Source: Pseudomonadota bacterium (GTDB taxonomy: Bacteria > Pseudomonadota > Alphaproteobacteria > Caulobacterales > Caulobacteraceae). Taken from it: a stretch of 50,839 nucleotides of DNA. Position 1 is the stretch's first letter. Each line of letters starts with the position of its first letter. This document shows, in pieces, positions 7,781 to 17,845 of the stretch. The translations under genes and the position numbers were made by a program. Below the pieces are notes generated by a model. The model saw nothing but the letters and a program-made list of their open reading frames with translations, was not told the DNA's origin and did no database searches. The stretch is from positions 1 through 50,839 of the forward strand of contig CAUJHW010000028.1 in the NCBI GenBank assembly GCA_963205005.1, in the 5' to 3' direction.

Positions 7781-8995
7781 ATGGCAACCCTGGTCGAGGA
7801 GGCTCTCGCCCAGTTCACCGACGCCGGCCAGCTGGCCGGCGCGGCGACACTCGTCTGCCGGCACGGGACCGAACCGGTCTGCGCGGTCGCCGGCTGGCGC
7901 GATGTCGAGGCCCGGGCGCCGATCCAGCGGGACACGATCTTCCGCATCGCCTCGATGACCAAGCCGGTCACCTCGACAGCGGCGCTGATGCTGTACGACG
8001 AGGGCCGGTTCCAGCTGGACGACCCGATCACCGAGTGGGCGCCCGAATTCGCGGACATGCGGGTCCTGCGCGACGTCGAAGGGTCGCTGGACGACACCGT
8101 CCCGGCCGAACGGGCGATCACATTTGGCGACCTCCTGACCCACAGGGCTGGCCTGACCTACGGCGCCTTCCACGCCGGCCCGATCAACCCAGCCTATGCC
8201 GCCACCCTCGGCGCCGACATCGACAGCCATCTGACGCCGGACGAATGGATCGCGGGGCTGGCCGGGCTGCCGCTGATCGACCAGCCGGGCGCTGGCTTCC
8301 ACTACGGGTGCTCGACCGACCTGCTGGGGTTCCTGGTCGCCCGGATCGAGGGGTCCACCCTGGGCGAGGTGCTGGAGCGCCGCATATTCGGCCCGCTGGG
8401 CATGACCGACACCGGCTTCACGGTTCCGGCGGAAAAGCGCGACCGCCGCGCGAAGATGTATGGTTTCGACGCCGATGGTCGACTGGTCGAGACCCCAGCC
8501 CACCCGCCGCCGCCGGAGGCGCCCGCCTTCCTCGCCGAACGGCCGGCGGACATGAGTTACGTGTCCGGCAGCGCCGGCCTTTGGTCGACCGTGGACGACT
8601 ATGCCCGGTTCGCGCGGATGTTCGTGAATGAGGGCGCGGTGGACGGTGTCCGCCTGCTGAAGATCGGCACCCTGCGGCGGATGATGAGCGACTTCCTCTC
8701 CGACGAGCAGCGCGCCTCAGCCCGGATCATGGGCGGGCCGGTGTTCAGCGCCCACGGCTTCGGCCTGGGCGTGGCGGTGGTGCTCGATCCGGAGCGGGCG
8801 GACGTGACCCGATGCCGGGGCGGGGTCGGCACGGTGGGCTGGCCCGGCGCCTTTGGCGGCTGGTGGCAGGCTGACCCGACCGACGGCACGGTGATGGTGT
8901 TCCTGGCCCACAACGGCCTCAACTTCGAGCGCATGGCCCAAGGGCATGGCCTGGGCGTCTTCGCCGCCATCGAGCACTTCCACGGGCTGGCGTAG
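7781..8995 (+). CDS. Serine hydrolase, beta-lactamase class C / esterase family
   Basis: A 404-residue protein of the class C beta-lactamase-like family, which includes esterases and D-aminopeptidases. The SxxK motif is Ser58-Met-Thr-Lys61 in FRIASMTKPVTS. The second motif (usually YxN) is probably Tyr175-Gly-Cys in FHYGCSTDLLG. A C-terminal HGFGLGVAVV segment and GWPGAFGGWWQADP follow, where the third motif (HxG-like) lies. There is no signal peptide, so it is probably cytosolic and more likely an esterase than a resistance enzyme. It follows the crotonase gene by 44 bp with GGAGGGG before the ATG, and is convergent with glk 3 bp away. Substrate unknown; it may hydrolyse an ester in the adjacent catabolic pathway. 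Confidence 0.87.
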   Translation: MATLVEEALAQFTDAGQLAGAATLVCRHGTEPVCAVAGWRDVEARAPIQRDTIFRIASMTKPVTSTAALMLYDEGRFQLDDPITEWAPEFADMRVLRDVEGSLDDTVPAERAITFGDLLTHRAGLTYGAFHAGPINPAYAATLGADIDSHLTPDEWIAGLAGLPLIDQPGAGFHYGCSTDLLGFLVARIEGSTLGEVLERRIFGPLGMTDTGFTVPAEKRDRRAKMYGFDADGRLVETPAHPPPPEAPAFLAERPADMSYVSGSAGLWSTVDDYARFARMFVNEGAVDGVRLLKIGTLRRMMSDFLSDEQRASARIMGGPVFSAHGFGLGVAVVLDPERADVTRCRGGVGTVGWPGAFGGWWQADPTDGTVMVFLAHNGLNFERMAQGHGLGVFAAIEHFHGLA

Positions 8996-8998
8996 GAC

Positions 8999-9966
8999 CT
9001 ACAGCCGCTCCATCTGCTCCAGTTCCCGCGCCGCGCCGAGGATGGCGGGGTAGGGGTGCAGGACGAGGTAGGTCGGGATCGCCCGCACATAGTCGCTGAG
9101 CCGGCCCTTGGCCTCGAAGCGGGCCCGGAACGGGCCCTTGGCCAGCCGGTCGGCGATGCGGGGCGAGATGCCGCCGGAGACATAGACCCCGCCACGCGCG
9201 CCGAAGGTCAGGGCCAGGTCGCCCGCGATCGAACCCATGATCCCGCCGAAACGGTCCAGCGCGGCGGCGGCCAGCGGATCGCCCACCAGGCCCTCGGTGG
9301 TCACGGCCATCTCGTCGGCCAGCGCCGGCTCCACGCCCTGGATATCGGCCAGCGCGCAGTAGATGTCGTACAGCCCCTGTCCCGACAGCAGCCGTTCATT
9401 GGACACCCGGCCGTAGCGGGCGTTCAGCCGCCGCCAGATTTCGATCTCAACCTCGTCGGTGGGGGCGAAGCTGGCGTGACCGCCCTCGGTGGCGACGGCG
9501 ATGTCACCACGGTCGCTGCGCGCCAGACCGGCCACGCCGAAACCTGTGCCCGCGCCAAGGGCCACCACCGGGCATTCATGCGCCCGGGGCAGGGCGGGAC
9601 CCAGCATCCGCAGGTCGGGACCCTCCAGCAGCGGGCAGGCCAGGGCCTGGGCGGCGAAGTCGTTGATCAGGGCCACCGCCTCGAACTCGAACTGGGCCAG
9701 CAGGTCGCCCTCCGACACCACCCAGTGAAGGTTGGTGAACTCGATCTCGCCGTCCAGCACCGGACCGGCCACGGCGAACACCGCCTTGGGCGGGCGCTTC
9801 TTGCCGGCCGTCGTCTCGATGTATTCGGCGACGATATCGGCAAGGCTCGCGTACTGTCGGCAGGCGAAGATGCGGGGGTGGCGCACATGGCCCTGCGCGT
9901 CCACCAGGGCGAAGCGGGCGTTGGTGCCGCCGATGTCGCCGACCAGGCCGACCCATTGTGGCTTCA

Positions 9967-9967
<1 letters not shown>
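8999..9967 (-). CDS. glk: Glucokinase
   Basis: A 322-residue Glk-type (ROK-unrelated) glucokinase that phosphorylates glucose to glucose 6-phosphate, feeding the Entner-Doudoroff pathway. The phosphate-1 motif GDIGGTNARFAL starts at residue 10. LINDFAAQALA and ALGAGTGFGVAGL are typical of the glucose- and ATP-binding regions, and GGVYVSGGISPRI near the C-terminus is the adenosine motif. Length matches the E. coli enzyme (321). Its ATG overlaps the edd stop (ATGA), so it is translated from the pgl-edd-glk operon. Confidence 0.96.
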
Positions 9968-11778
<1,811 letters not shown>

Positions 11779-11788
11779 GGTCAGAACC

Positions 11789-12445
11789 TCACTGGTCCGA
11801 ATGCCAGAAGATGCGCAGCGGCGCCCGCGATTGCGAGATCAGGCGCGCCACCGGCAGGTCTTCCCCCGCCAGCGCGCGCTCGATCACCCCGCGCTTAGCC
11901 TCCCCGGCGATCAAGAGGAAGATGGCGCGGGAATTCAGCAGCGCCGACAGCGTGAGGGTCACGCGTGCCAGAGGCGGCTTTCCGAGGCCGGCCGGAACCT
12001 CGCGGATCAGGTCCGCCGTGGTGAGCCCCGCCTCCAGCGCCGGATCGCCGGGGATCAGCGAGGCGACGTGGCCGTCCTCGCCCATGCCCAGCATCACAGC
12101 GTCGAAGGGGCTGAGCGCCTGCAGCGCGCGTGGGTCGGGCGCGGGCCACAGGGGCAGCATGTGGGCCTTCGCCGCGGGGCCTGTCAGCAGTCGGGCGCGG
12201 ACGAGGCCGGCATTGGAGTCCGGATGGTCCTCCGCCACGCAGCGGTCGTCGGACAGGGTCACCACCACCCGCGGCCAGTCGACGTCGGCGTCGCGCAGCC
12301 GGTCGTACACCGGGCCGGGAGACCGACCGCCGGTGGCCACCAGCGCGGCGCGGCCCTGCGACCTGAGGCTGTCGGCCAGCCGCGTCGCGATCGCCCGCGC
12401 AGCCGCATCGGCCAGGGTGGCGCCATCAGGGTAGGTCTCGATCAT
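11789..12445 (-). CDS. pgl: 6-phosphogluconolactonase
   Basis: A 218-residue lactonase of the SOL/DevB type that hydrolyses 6-phosphogluconolactone. Recognisable are the N-terminal [41 protein letters not shown] (substrate-binding DERWV-like region), and [16 protein letters not shown], whose His is a family catalytic residue. It is the first gene of pgl-edd-glk here. In Caulobacter crescentus zwf precedes pgl directly; here zwf lies 5.4 kb away, beyond an opposite-strand cassette, so pgl must use its own promoter in the 155-bp gap before the GT4 gene. Confidence 0.95.
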   Translation of the reverse strand: MIETYPDGATLADAAARAIATRLADSLRSQGRAALVATGGRSPGPVYDRLRDADVDWPRVVVTLSDDRCVAEDHPDSNAGLVRARLLTGPAAKAHMLPLWPAPDPRALQALSPFDAVMLGMGEDGHVASLIPGDPALEAGLTTADLIREVPAGLGKPPLARVTLTLSALLNSRAIFLLIAGEAKRGVIERALAGEDLPVARLISQSRAPLRIFWHSDQ

Positions 12446-12511
12446 CCGGCTTCCATAACGCGCTTCCGGCTGGTGCGGCGCCCTTGCGGCCGCGCTTTTC
12501 GTCGGCGCGAT

Positions 12512-12537
12512 GGAACCGTGAGCGCCCGGCCCGCGTC
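12512..12537 (+). promoter_or_regulatory. Possible EcfG/SigT-type promoter for the GT4-debranching-GH15 genes
   Basis: GGAAC (12512-12516), a 17-bp spacer and CGTC (12534-12537) resemble the alphaproteobacterial general-stress sigma consensus GGAAC-N16/17-CGTT with one mismatch. It lies about 64 bp before the GT4 ATG. The match is short and could be chance in GC-rich DNA. Confidence 0.3.
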
Positions 12538-12600
12538 CTTACTCCCGGAGCCATGCGCCGCGTGCGGGATGCGGCCAGGCGCGCCGTGTCGGAGTACCCC

Positions 12601-13650
12601 ATGCGTATCGCCCAGGTCGCCCCCCTCTATGAAGCCGTGCCGCCGCGCCTGTACGGCGGGACCGAGCGGGTGGTCGCCCATCTGACCGACGCCCTGGTGA
12701 CCCTGGGCCACGACGTAACCCTTTTCTCCAGCGCTGACGCCGTCACCCTCGGCCGGCTGGCCGTCGTCCGCGATCAGGCGATCCGGCTCGATCCGGCGCC
12801 GCTGAAGTCCGACCTGGCCGCACACCTCAACTCCCTGGCCGAGGTGCGCCGTCGCGCCGACGAGTTCGACGTCATCCACTTCCACACCGACATGATCCAG
12901 TTCCCGATGTTCGGCGACATGCCGCAGCGGACCCTGACCACCCTGCACGGCCGCCTGGACCTGAAGGACCTGCCGGAGGTGTACCGGCGGTGGAGCCAGT
13001 TTCCGCTGATCTCGATCAGCGACGACCAGCGCCGGCCCCTGCCCTTCGCCAACTGGGCCGCGACCGTCCATCACGGCATGAACGCGGACCTGTACCGGTT
13101 CAGCCCCAGGCCGCGGGGCTATCTGGCCTTCCTCGGCCGGATCTCGCCAGAGAAGCGGCCGGACCGGGCCATCGCCATCGCCATGGCGGCGGGCCAGCCG
13201 CTGCGGATCGCCGCCAAGGTGGACCACGCCGACCAGGCCTATTTCGAGACCACCATCGAACCGCTGCTGAGCCATCGCGGCGTCGACTTCGTGGGCGAGA
13301 TCGGCGACGGCGAGAAGTCCGAGTTCCTGGGCGGGGCCGACGCCCTGCTGTTTCCCATCGACTGGCCCGAGCCGTTCGGGCTGGTGATGATCGAGGCCAT
13401 GGCCTGTGGCACGCCGGTGATCGCCTGGGACAACGGCTCGGTGCCCGAGGTGGTCGAGGACGGAGTGACCGGATTCATCGTCCGCTCGGAGGCCGAGGCC
13501 CTGAAGGCGATCGCCCGCCTGCCAACCCTGGATCGCCGGGTCGTGCGCGAACGGTTCACTGAACGCTTCTCGGCGACCGCCATGGCGCGCCGCTACCTCG
13601 AAATCTACCAGCGCGTCCCCCAGGCCCGCGCCCTGACGGAGGCCGCCTGA
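12601..13650 (+). CDS. Glycosyltransferase family 4 protein
   Basis: A 349-residue GT-B glycosyltransferase. The N-terminal glycine-rich acceptor loop is RLYGGTERVVAHLTDAL; the C-terminal domain starts at YLAFLGRISPEKRPD and carries the retaining GT4 EX7E motif Glu257-PFGLVMI-Glu265, followed by MACGTPVIAWDNGSVPEVV. The sugar donor and acceptor are unknown. ATG 12601 is chosen because homology starts at MRIAQVAPLYE; an in-frame ATG 48 bp upstream adds only basic, non-conserved residues. It is followed 11 bp later by a debranching enzyme and then GH15, so an alpha-glucan or stress-sugar role is likely. No membrane segment is seen. Confidence 0.88.
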   Translation: MRIAQVAPLYEAVPPRLYGGTERVVAHLTDALVTLGHDVTLFSSADAVTLGRLAVVRDQAIRLDPAPLKSDLAAHLNSLAEVRRRADEFDVIHFHTDMIQFPMFGDMPQRTLTTLHGRLDLKDLPEVYRRWSQFPLISISDDQRRPLPFANWAATVHHGMNADLYRFSPRPRGYLAFLGRISPEKRPDRAIAIAMAAGQPLRIAAKVDHADQAYFETTIEPLLSHRGVDFVGEIGDGEKSEFLGGADALLFPIDWPEPFGLVMIEAMACGTPVIAWDNGSVPEVVEDGVTGFIVRSEAEALKAIARLPTLDRRVVRERFTERFSATAMARRYLEIYQRVPQARALTEAA

Positions 13651-13661
13651 TCCCGGACCTC

Positions 13662-15815
13662 ATGAACGACCTCGCCCCGGCGCCGGAGTCCCTTGTCGAA
13701 TGGGGAGAGATCGAGGAGCCCCGGGTCCCCCAGCGGCTCTTCGCCCTGAAGGACCGCGACACCTTCATGGTGGCCGACAGCCATGGCGACATCGAAGGCG
13801 CGTCCGACGGCCTCTTCCATGATGACACCCGGATCCTGTCGCGGTGGGAACTGCGGCTGGGCGACCGCTCGTCCACCCTGCTGTCGGGGGCGGTGAGCCA
13901 GGACAACGTCTACTTCACCTCCCACGGCCTCAACCGGGCGATCCCGGTCCCGGCCGGACCGGCAGGCCCGCCTGGAGTGGTCCACCTCGAGCGCAAGCGC
14001 TTCCTCTGGGACGAGCGCCTCTACGAGCGGGTGCGCCTGACCAACTACGACTCCAGCCCCATCCGGCTGCCGGTCTCGTTCCTGTTCGCCGCCGATTTCC
14101 GCGACATGTTCGAGGTTCGCGGAGCGCGGCGGCGGGCGCGGGGGCGGACCTTCGGTCCGGACGTGGGGGCTTCCCGGGTCCGCTTCCGCTATGACGGGCT
14201 GGACGGCGTGACCCGCACCAGCGTCGTGGCCTTCTCCGAACCGCCCGGCGTCCTCACCGAGTTGCGGGCAGACTTCGACCTCGACCTGCGCAGCGACGAA
14301 TGCGTCGAGATCTTCGTGGAAGTCGGGGCCGGCGAGGCGGCGATCCCGTCGCGCGCCCGGTTCCGCGCCGCCGCCGCCCGCGCGCGCTACGCCATGCGTG
14401 AACGCCGACGGCAGGGCGCCCGGATCACCACCAACGGGCGCCTGTTCAACGCCTGGATCGACAAGTCGCGCGCGGATCTGGCGCTCCTGACCACTCCGAT
14501 GCGTACCGGTCCGTATCCCTATGCCGGGATTCCCTGGTTCTCCACCTGTTTCGGTCGCGACGGGATCATCACCGCCTGGCAGATCCTGTGGTTCGACCCC
14601 GGACTGGCCCGGGGCGTGCTGTCGTACCTGGCCGCGCACCAGGCGACGGAGACCTCGGCGTTCCGCGACTCCGCGCCCGGCAAGATCATGCACGAGACCC
14701 GTCGTGGCGAGATGGCGGCCCTGGGGGAGGTGCCCTTCGGCCGCTACTATGGCGGCGTCGACACCACCCCGCTGTTCGTGGGGCTGGCCGGGGCCTATGT
14801 CGAACGCACCGGCGACGTGGCCCAGCTTGAGGCGTGGTGGCCGGCCCTGACCCGGGCCGCGGCCTGGATCGTCGAGCAGTGCGACCGCCACCCCCTCGGC
14901 CTGCTGGCCTACGAGCGGGGCGCCGCAAGCGGCCTGTCGAACCAGGGCTGGAAGGACTCCGGCGATTCCATCTTCCACGCCGATGGGAGCTTCCCCGAGG
15001 GTCCGATCGCCCTGGTCGAAGTCCAGGGCTATGCCTTTGCCGCCTTCCAGACCATGGCCGCGCTCACCGCCCAGCGGGGTGAGGCCGAGGCCTCCGCAGC
15101 GTGGGACGAACGCGCCGAGACCCTCCGGGCCACCGTCGAGGCGCGCTTCTGGATGGAGGAGGCCGGCTTCTACGGCATCGCCCTCGACGGCCGGAACGAC
15201 CTGTGCCGGGTGCGGGCGTCAAACCCGGGACATCTGCTGTTCACAGGCCTGCCCCGGAGCGACCGCGCCGCAAAGGTCGCCGACCAGCTGCTTTCGCCGG
15301 GGTTCGCCTCCGGCTGGGGCCTGCGGACCCTGTCGCTCAACGAGGCCCGTTACAACCCGATGAGCTATCACAACGGCTCGGTCTGGCCGCATGACACGGC
15401 GCTCACCGCGCTTGGCATGTCGCGCTATGGCGAGCGCGCCGGGGTGGTCAAGCTGACGTCAGGCCTGTTCGAGGCCGCCACCCAGCTCGAGATGCGCCTC
15501 CCGGAACTGTTCTGCGGCTTCCGGCGCAGCGCCGGTGAGCCGCCTGTGGCCTATCCGGTCGCCTGCCTGCCGCAGGCCTGGGCCGCAGGCGCGGTGTTCA
15601 TGATGCTTCAGGCCTGCCTTGGCCTCCGGGTGCATGGCGCAGCTGCCGAGGTCGAGATCCACAACCCCGCCCTCCCCATCGGGATCGACGGGCTGCGGCT
15701 CGAGGGCCTGCGGGTCGGCGAGGGCCTGATCGACCTGGCCTTCGAGCGCCAGGGACAGCGGATCGCGGTGCATTCCAACAGCCGTGGCCCCCGGCTGCGC
15801 GTCAGCTACACCTAA
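13662..15815 (+). CDS. Amylo-alpha-1,6-glucosidase (glycogen-debranching family)
   Basis: A 717-residue two-domain enzyme. Residues from about 20 to 220 form a glycogen-debranching N-terminal beta domain (RLFALKDRDTFMVADSHGDI, GLFHDDTRILSRWELRLG). The rest is a six-hairpin (alpha/alpha)6 glycosidase-like domain with STCFGRDGIITAWQ near residue 298, the GWKDSGDSI segment and MSYHNGSVWPHDTAL. It should cleave alpha-1,6-linked glucose or a related alpha-glucan, in the cytosol since no signal peptide is present. It sits 11 bp after the GT4 gene and 17 bp before the CTG start proposed for GH15. No glycogen synthase (glgA/glgC) is in the window, so the true polymer is uncertain. Confidence 0.9.
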   Translation: MNDLAPAPESLVEWGEIEEPRVPQRLFALKDRDTFMVADSHGDIEGASDGLFHDDTRILSRWELRLGDRSSTLLSGAVSQDNVYFTSHGLNRAIPVPAGPAGPPGVVHLERKRFLWDERLYERVRLTNYDSSPIRLPVSFLFAADFRDMFEVRGARRRARGRTFGPDVGASRVRFRYDGLDGVTRTSVVAFSEPPGVLTELRADFDLDLRSDECVEIFVEVGAGEAAIPSRARFRAAAARARYAMRERRRQGARITTNGRLFNAWIDKSRADLALLTTPMRTGPYPYAGIPWFSTCFGRDGIITAWQILWFDPGLARGVLSYLAAHQATETSAFRDSAPGKIMHETRRGEMAALGEVPFGRYYGGVDTTPLFVGLAGAYVERTGDVAQLEAWWPALTRAAAWIVEQCDRHPLGLLAYERGAASGLSNQGWKDSGDSIFHADGSFPEGPIALVEVQGYAFAAFQTMAALTAQRGEAEASAAWDERAETLRATVEARFWMEEAGFYGIALDGRNDLCRVRASNPGHLLFTGLPRSDRAAKVADQLLSPGFASGWGLRTLSLNEARYNPMSYHNGSVWPHDTALTALGMSRYGERAGVVKLTSGLFEAATQLEMRLPELFCGFRRSAGEPPVAYPVACLPQAWAAGAVFMMLQACLGLRVHGAAAEVEIHNPALPIGIDGLRLEGLRVGEGLIDLAFERQGQRIAVHSNSRGPRLRVSYT

Positions 15816-15832
15816 CCGCGGAGACCTGATCC

Positions 15833-17719
15833 CTGAACCAGTCCCTCGACCTGTTTCCAATCGGAAACTGCGCGGCGAGCGCCCTCATCGACCGTCGCGG
15901 TCGTTACGTCTGGGCCTGTGTGCCGCGGGTGGATGGCGACCCGTTCTTCTGCGGCCTGCTGGGCGGCCGGGACCCGGACGACGCGGAGGCCCACGGTTTC
16001 TGGGCGGTGGAAGTCGAGGGCGCCAGCGAGGTGACCCAGGCCTACCTGCGCAACACACCGATCCTGCGCACCGAGATCCGCACCGAAGAGGGCGCGGTGG
16101 TGGAGATCATCGACTTCTGCCCCCGCTACCGGCACCTGGGACGCCAGTACCGGCCGATGGCCTTCGTGCGGATGATCCGGCCCGTCTCAGGCGCGCCGAG
16201 GATCCGCATCCGCCTGCGGCCGATGACCAGCTACGGCGAGCGGCCCTGCGCCGTCACCACGGGGTCCAACCACATCCGCTATGTCGGCGAGGCGGCGACC
16301 CTGCGGCTGACCACCGACGCGCCGGTGAGCCATATCCTGGAAGAGCGCGCCTTCCGGCTGGAAGAGCCGGTCGGCCTGTTCCTCGGCCCCGACGAGGGCC
16401 TGGATGCCGATGTCTCCGCCACGACCGCCCGCATGCTGCGCGAAACCACCGACGACTGGCGTAGCTGGGTGCGGACCCTTTCGGTCCCCCTGGAGTGGCA
16501 GGAGGCGGTGATCCGCGCCGCCATCACGCTGAAGCTGTGCGCCAACGAGGAGACCGGCGCCATCGTCGCGGCGCTGACGACCTCCTTGCCGGAACATGAC
16601 GCGGTCACCGGCGCGGGTCGCAACTGGGACTACCGGTACTGCTGGTTGCGGGACGCCTACTATGTGGTTCAGGCGCTGAACCGGCTGGGCGCGGCTGACA
16701 TGCTGGAGAACTACCTGGTCTACCTGCGCAACCTGGTGGATCTGGCCACGCGCGGCGACATGGCGCCGCCGGGCGGGGCGTCTCTCCAGCCGGAGTTGCC
16801 GGGTCTGGCCCCGGGACGGCCTCACGCAAGGGCGGGGCACATCCAGCCGGTCTATGGCGTGGGGCTGGAACCGGTGCTTACCGAGTGGACCGCCCCGCAC
16901 CTGCCCGGCTATCGCGGCATCGGCCCGGTTCGGGTGGGCAACCAGGCGCACGAGCACATGCAGCATGACGTCTACGGCCAGATCGTGCTGTCGACGGTGC
17001 AGGCCTTCTTCGACGAGCGGCTGCTGCGACCGGCCACCGTGGAGGACTTCCGGGCGCTCGAGCCGATCGGCGAGCGGGCGTTCGAACTGCATGACAAGCC
17101 TGACGCCAGCCTGTGGGAGTTCCGCGGCCGGGAGGCGGTTCACACCTATTCGTCGGTAATGTGCTGGGCGGCCTGCGACCGGCTCGGCAATGCGGCCGCG
17201 AAGCTGGGGCTGACCGACCGGGCCGTGGAATGGAACGCGCGGGCCGCGACGATCCGGGCGACCATCGAGCGCCGCGCCTGGAACCACACCGAGGGACGCT
17301 TCGCCGCCACCTTCGAGGGCGACGAGCTGGACGCCAGCCTGCTGCAGCTGGTGGATGTGCGCTTCGTCTCGCCGGAGGACCCGCGCATGCAGGCGACGAT
17401 GGCGGCGGTGGAGCATGGCCTGCGGCGCGGGCCCTACATGCTGCGCTACGCCATCCCTGACGACTTCGGCTTGCCGAAGACTGCCTTCAACTTCTGCACC
17501 TTCTGGCTGATCGAGGCCATGCACCTGTCCGGCCGTACCGGCGAGGCGCGCGAACTGTTCGAGGAGATGCTGGGCCGGCGCACCGCAGCGGGCCTGCTGT
17601 CCGAGGACATCACCCTCGACGGTCACGAACTGTGGGGCAACTACCCGCAGACCTATTCGCTGGTCGGCCTGATCAACTGCGCCCACCTCCTGAGCAAGAG
17701 CTGGCAGAGTATTCGGTGA
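15833..17719 (+). CDS. Glycoside hydrolase family 15 protein (glucoamylase/trehalase-like), probable CTG start
   Basis: A 628-residue GH15 protein if read from CTG at 15833. Only CTG (with GGAGA at 15820-15824, 8 nt upstream) lies between an in-frame TGA at 15827 and the conserved N-terminus DLFPIGNCAASALIDRRGR. The first standard start, GTG 15920, would delete that conserved beginning. Catalytic-domain marks are TSLPEH, RNWDYRYCWLRDA (263-275), LWEFRG with Glu429 and GLLSED with Glu591, the probable acid and base. It should release glucose from an alpha-glucan or trehalose. otsBA nearby makes trehalase activity plausible, but glucoamylase fits the debranching neighbour equally well. Confidence 0.88.
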   Translation: MNQSLDLFPIGNCAASALIDRRGRYVWACVPRVDGDPFFCGLLGGRDPDDAEAHGFWAVEVEGASEVTQAYLRNTPILRTEIRTEEGAVVEIIDFCPRYRHLGRQYRPMAFVRMIRPVSGAPRIRIRLRPMTSYGERPCAVTTGSNHIRYVGEAATLRLTTDAPVSHILEERAFRLEEPVGLFLGPDEGLDADVSATTARMLRETTDDWRSWVRTLSVPLEWQEAVIRAAITLKLCANEETGAIVAALTTSLPEHDAVTGAGRNWDYRYCWLRDAYYVVQALNRLGAADMLENYLVYLRNLVDLATRGDMAPPGGASLQPELPGLAPGRPHARAGHIQPVYGVGLEPVLTEWTAPHLPGYRGIGPVRVGNQAHEHMQHDVYGQIVLSTVQAFFDERLLRPATVEDFRALEPIGERAFELHDKPDASLWEFRGREAVHTYSSVMCWAACDRLGNAAAKLGLTDRAVEWNARAATIRATIERRAWNHTEGRFAATFEGDELDASLLQLVDVRFVSPEDPRMQATMAAVEHGLRRGPYMLRYAIPDDFGLPKTAFNFCTFWLIEAMHLSGRTGEARELFEEMLGRRTAAGLLSEDITLDGHELWGNYPQTYSLVGLINCAHLLSKSWQSIR

Positions 17720-17727
17720 ATCCCGCC

Positions 17728-17836
17728 CCCGCCGGGGGAGGGGGTCCGCAAAGCGAAGGAGGGGGCTTCCACCCAGGCGGTCGATCTGGGGGAAACCCCC
17801 TCAGTCGGCATTCGCCGACAGCTCCCCCGAAGGGCA
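17728..17836. repeat. GC-rich intergenic palindromic element
   Basis: The gap between the convergent GH15 and zwf stops is built of nested short palindromes. GGGGG-AAA-CCCCC lies at 17788-17800 and GTCGGC-ATTC-GCCGAC at 17804-17819; runs of C5 or G5 lie at both ends. The layout resembles intergenic palindromes common in Caulobacterales genomes (recall, not searched). It probably folds in RNA and could end both transcripts, though no T-run is present. Confidence 0.6.
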
Positions 17837-17845
17837 GCAATCTTC

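Noticed and set aside
15920..17719. GH15 starting at GTG 15920
   Set aside because: It would remove the conserved N-terminal strand of the family; the CTG at 15833 fits better, though it is unusual.
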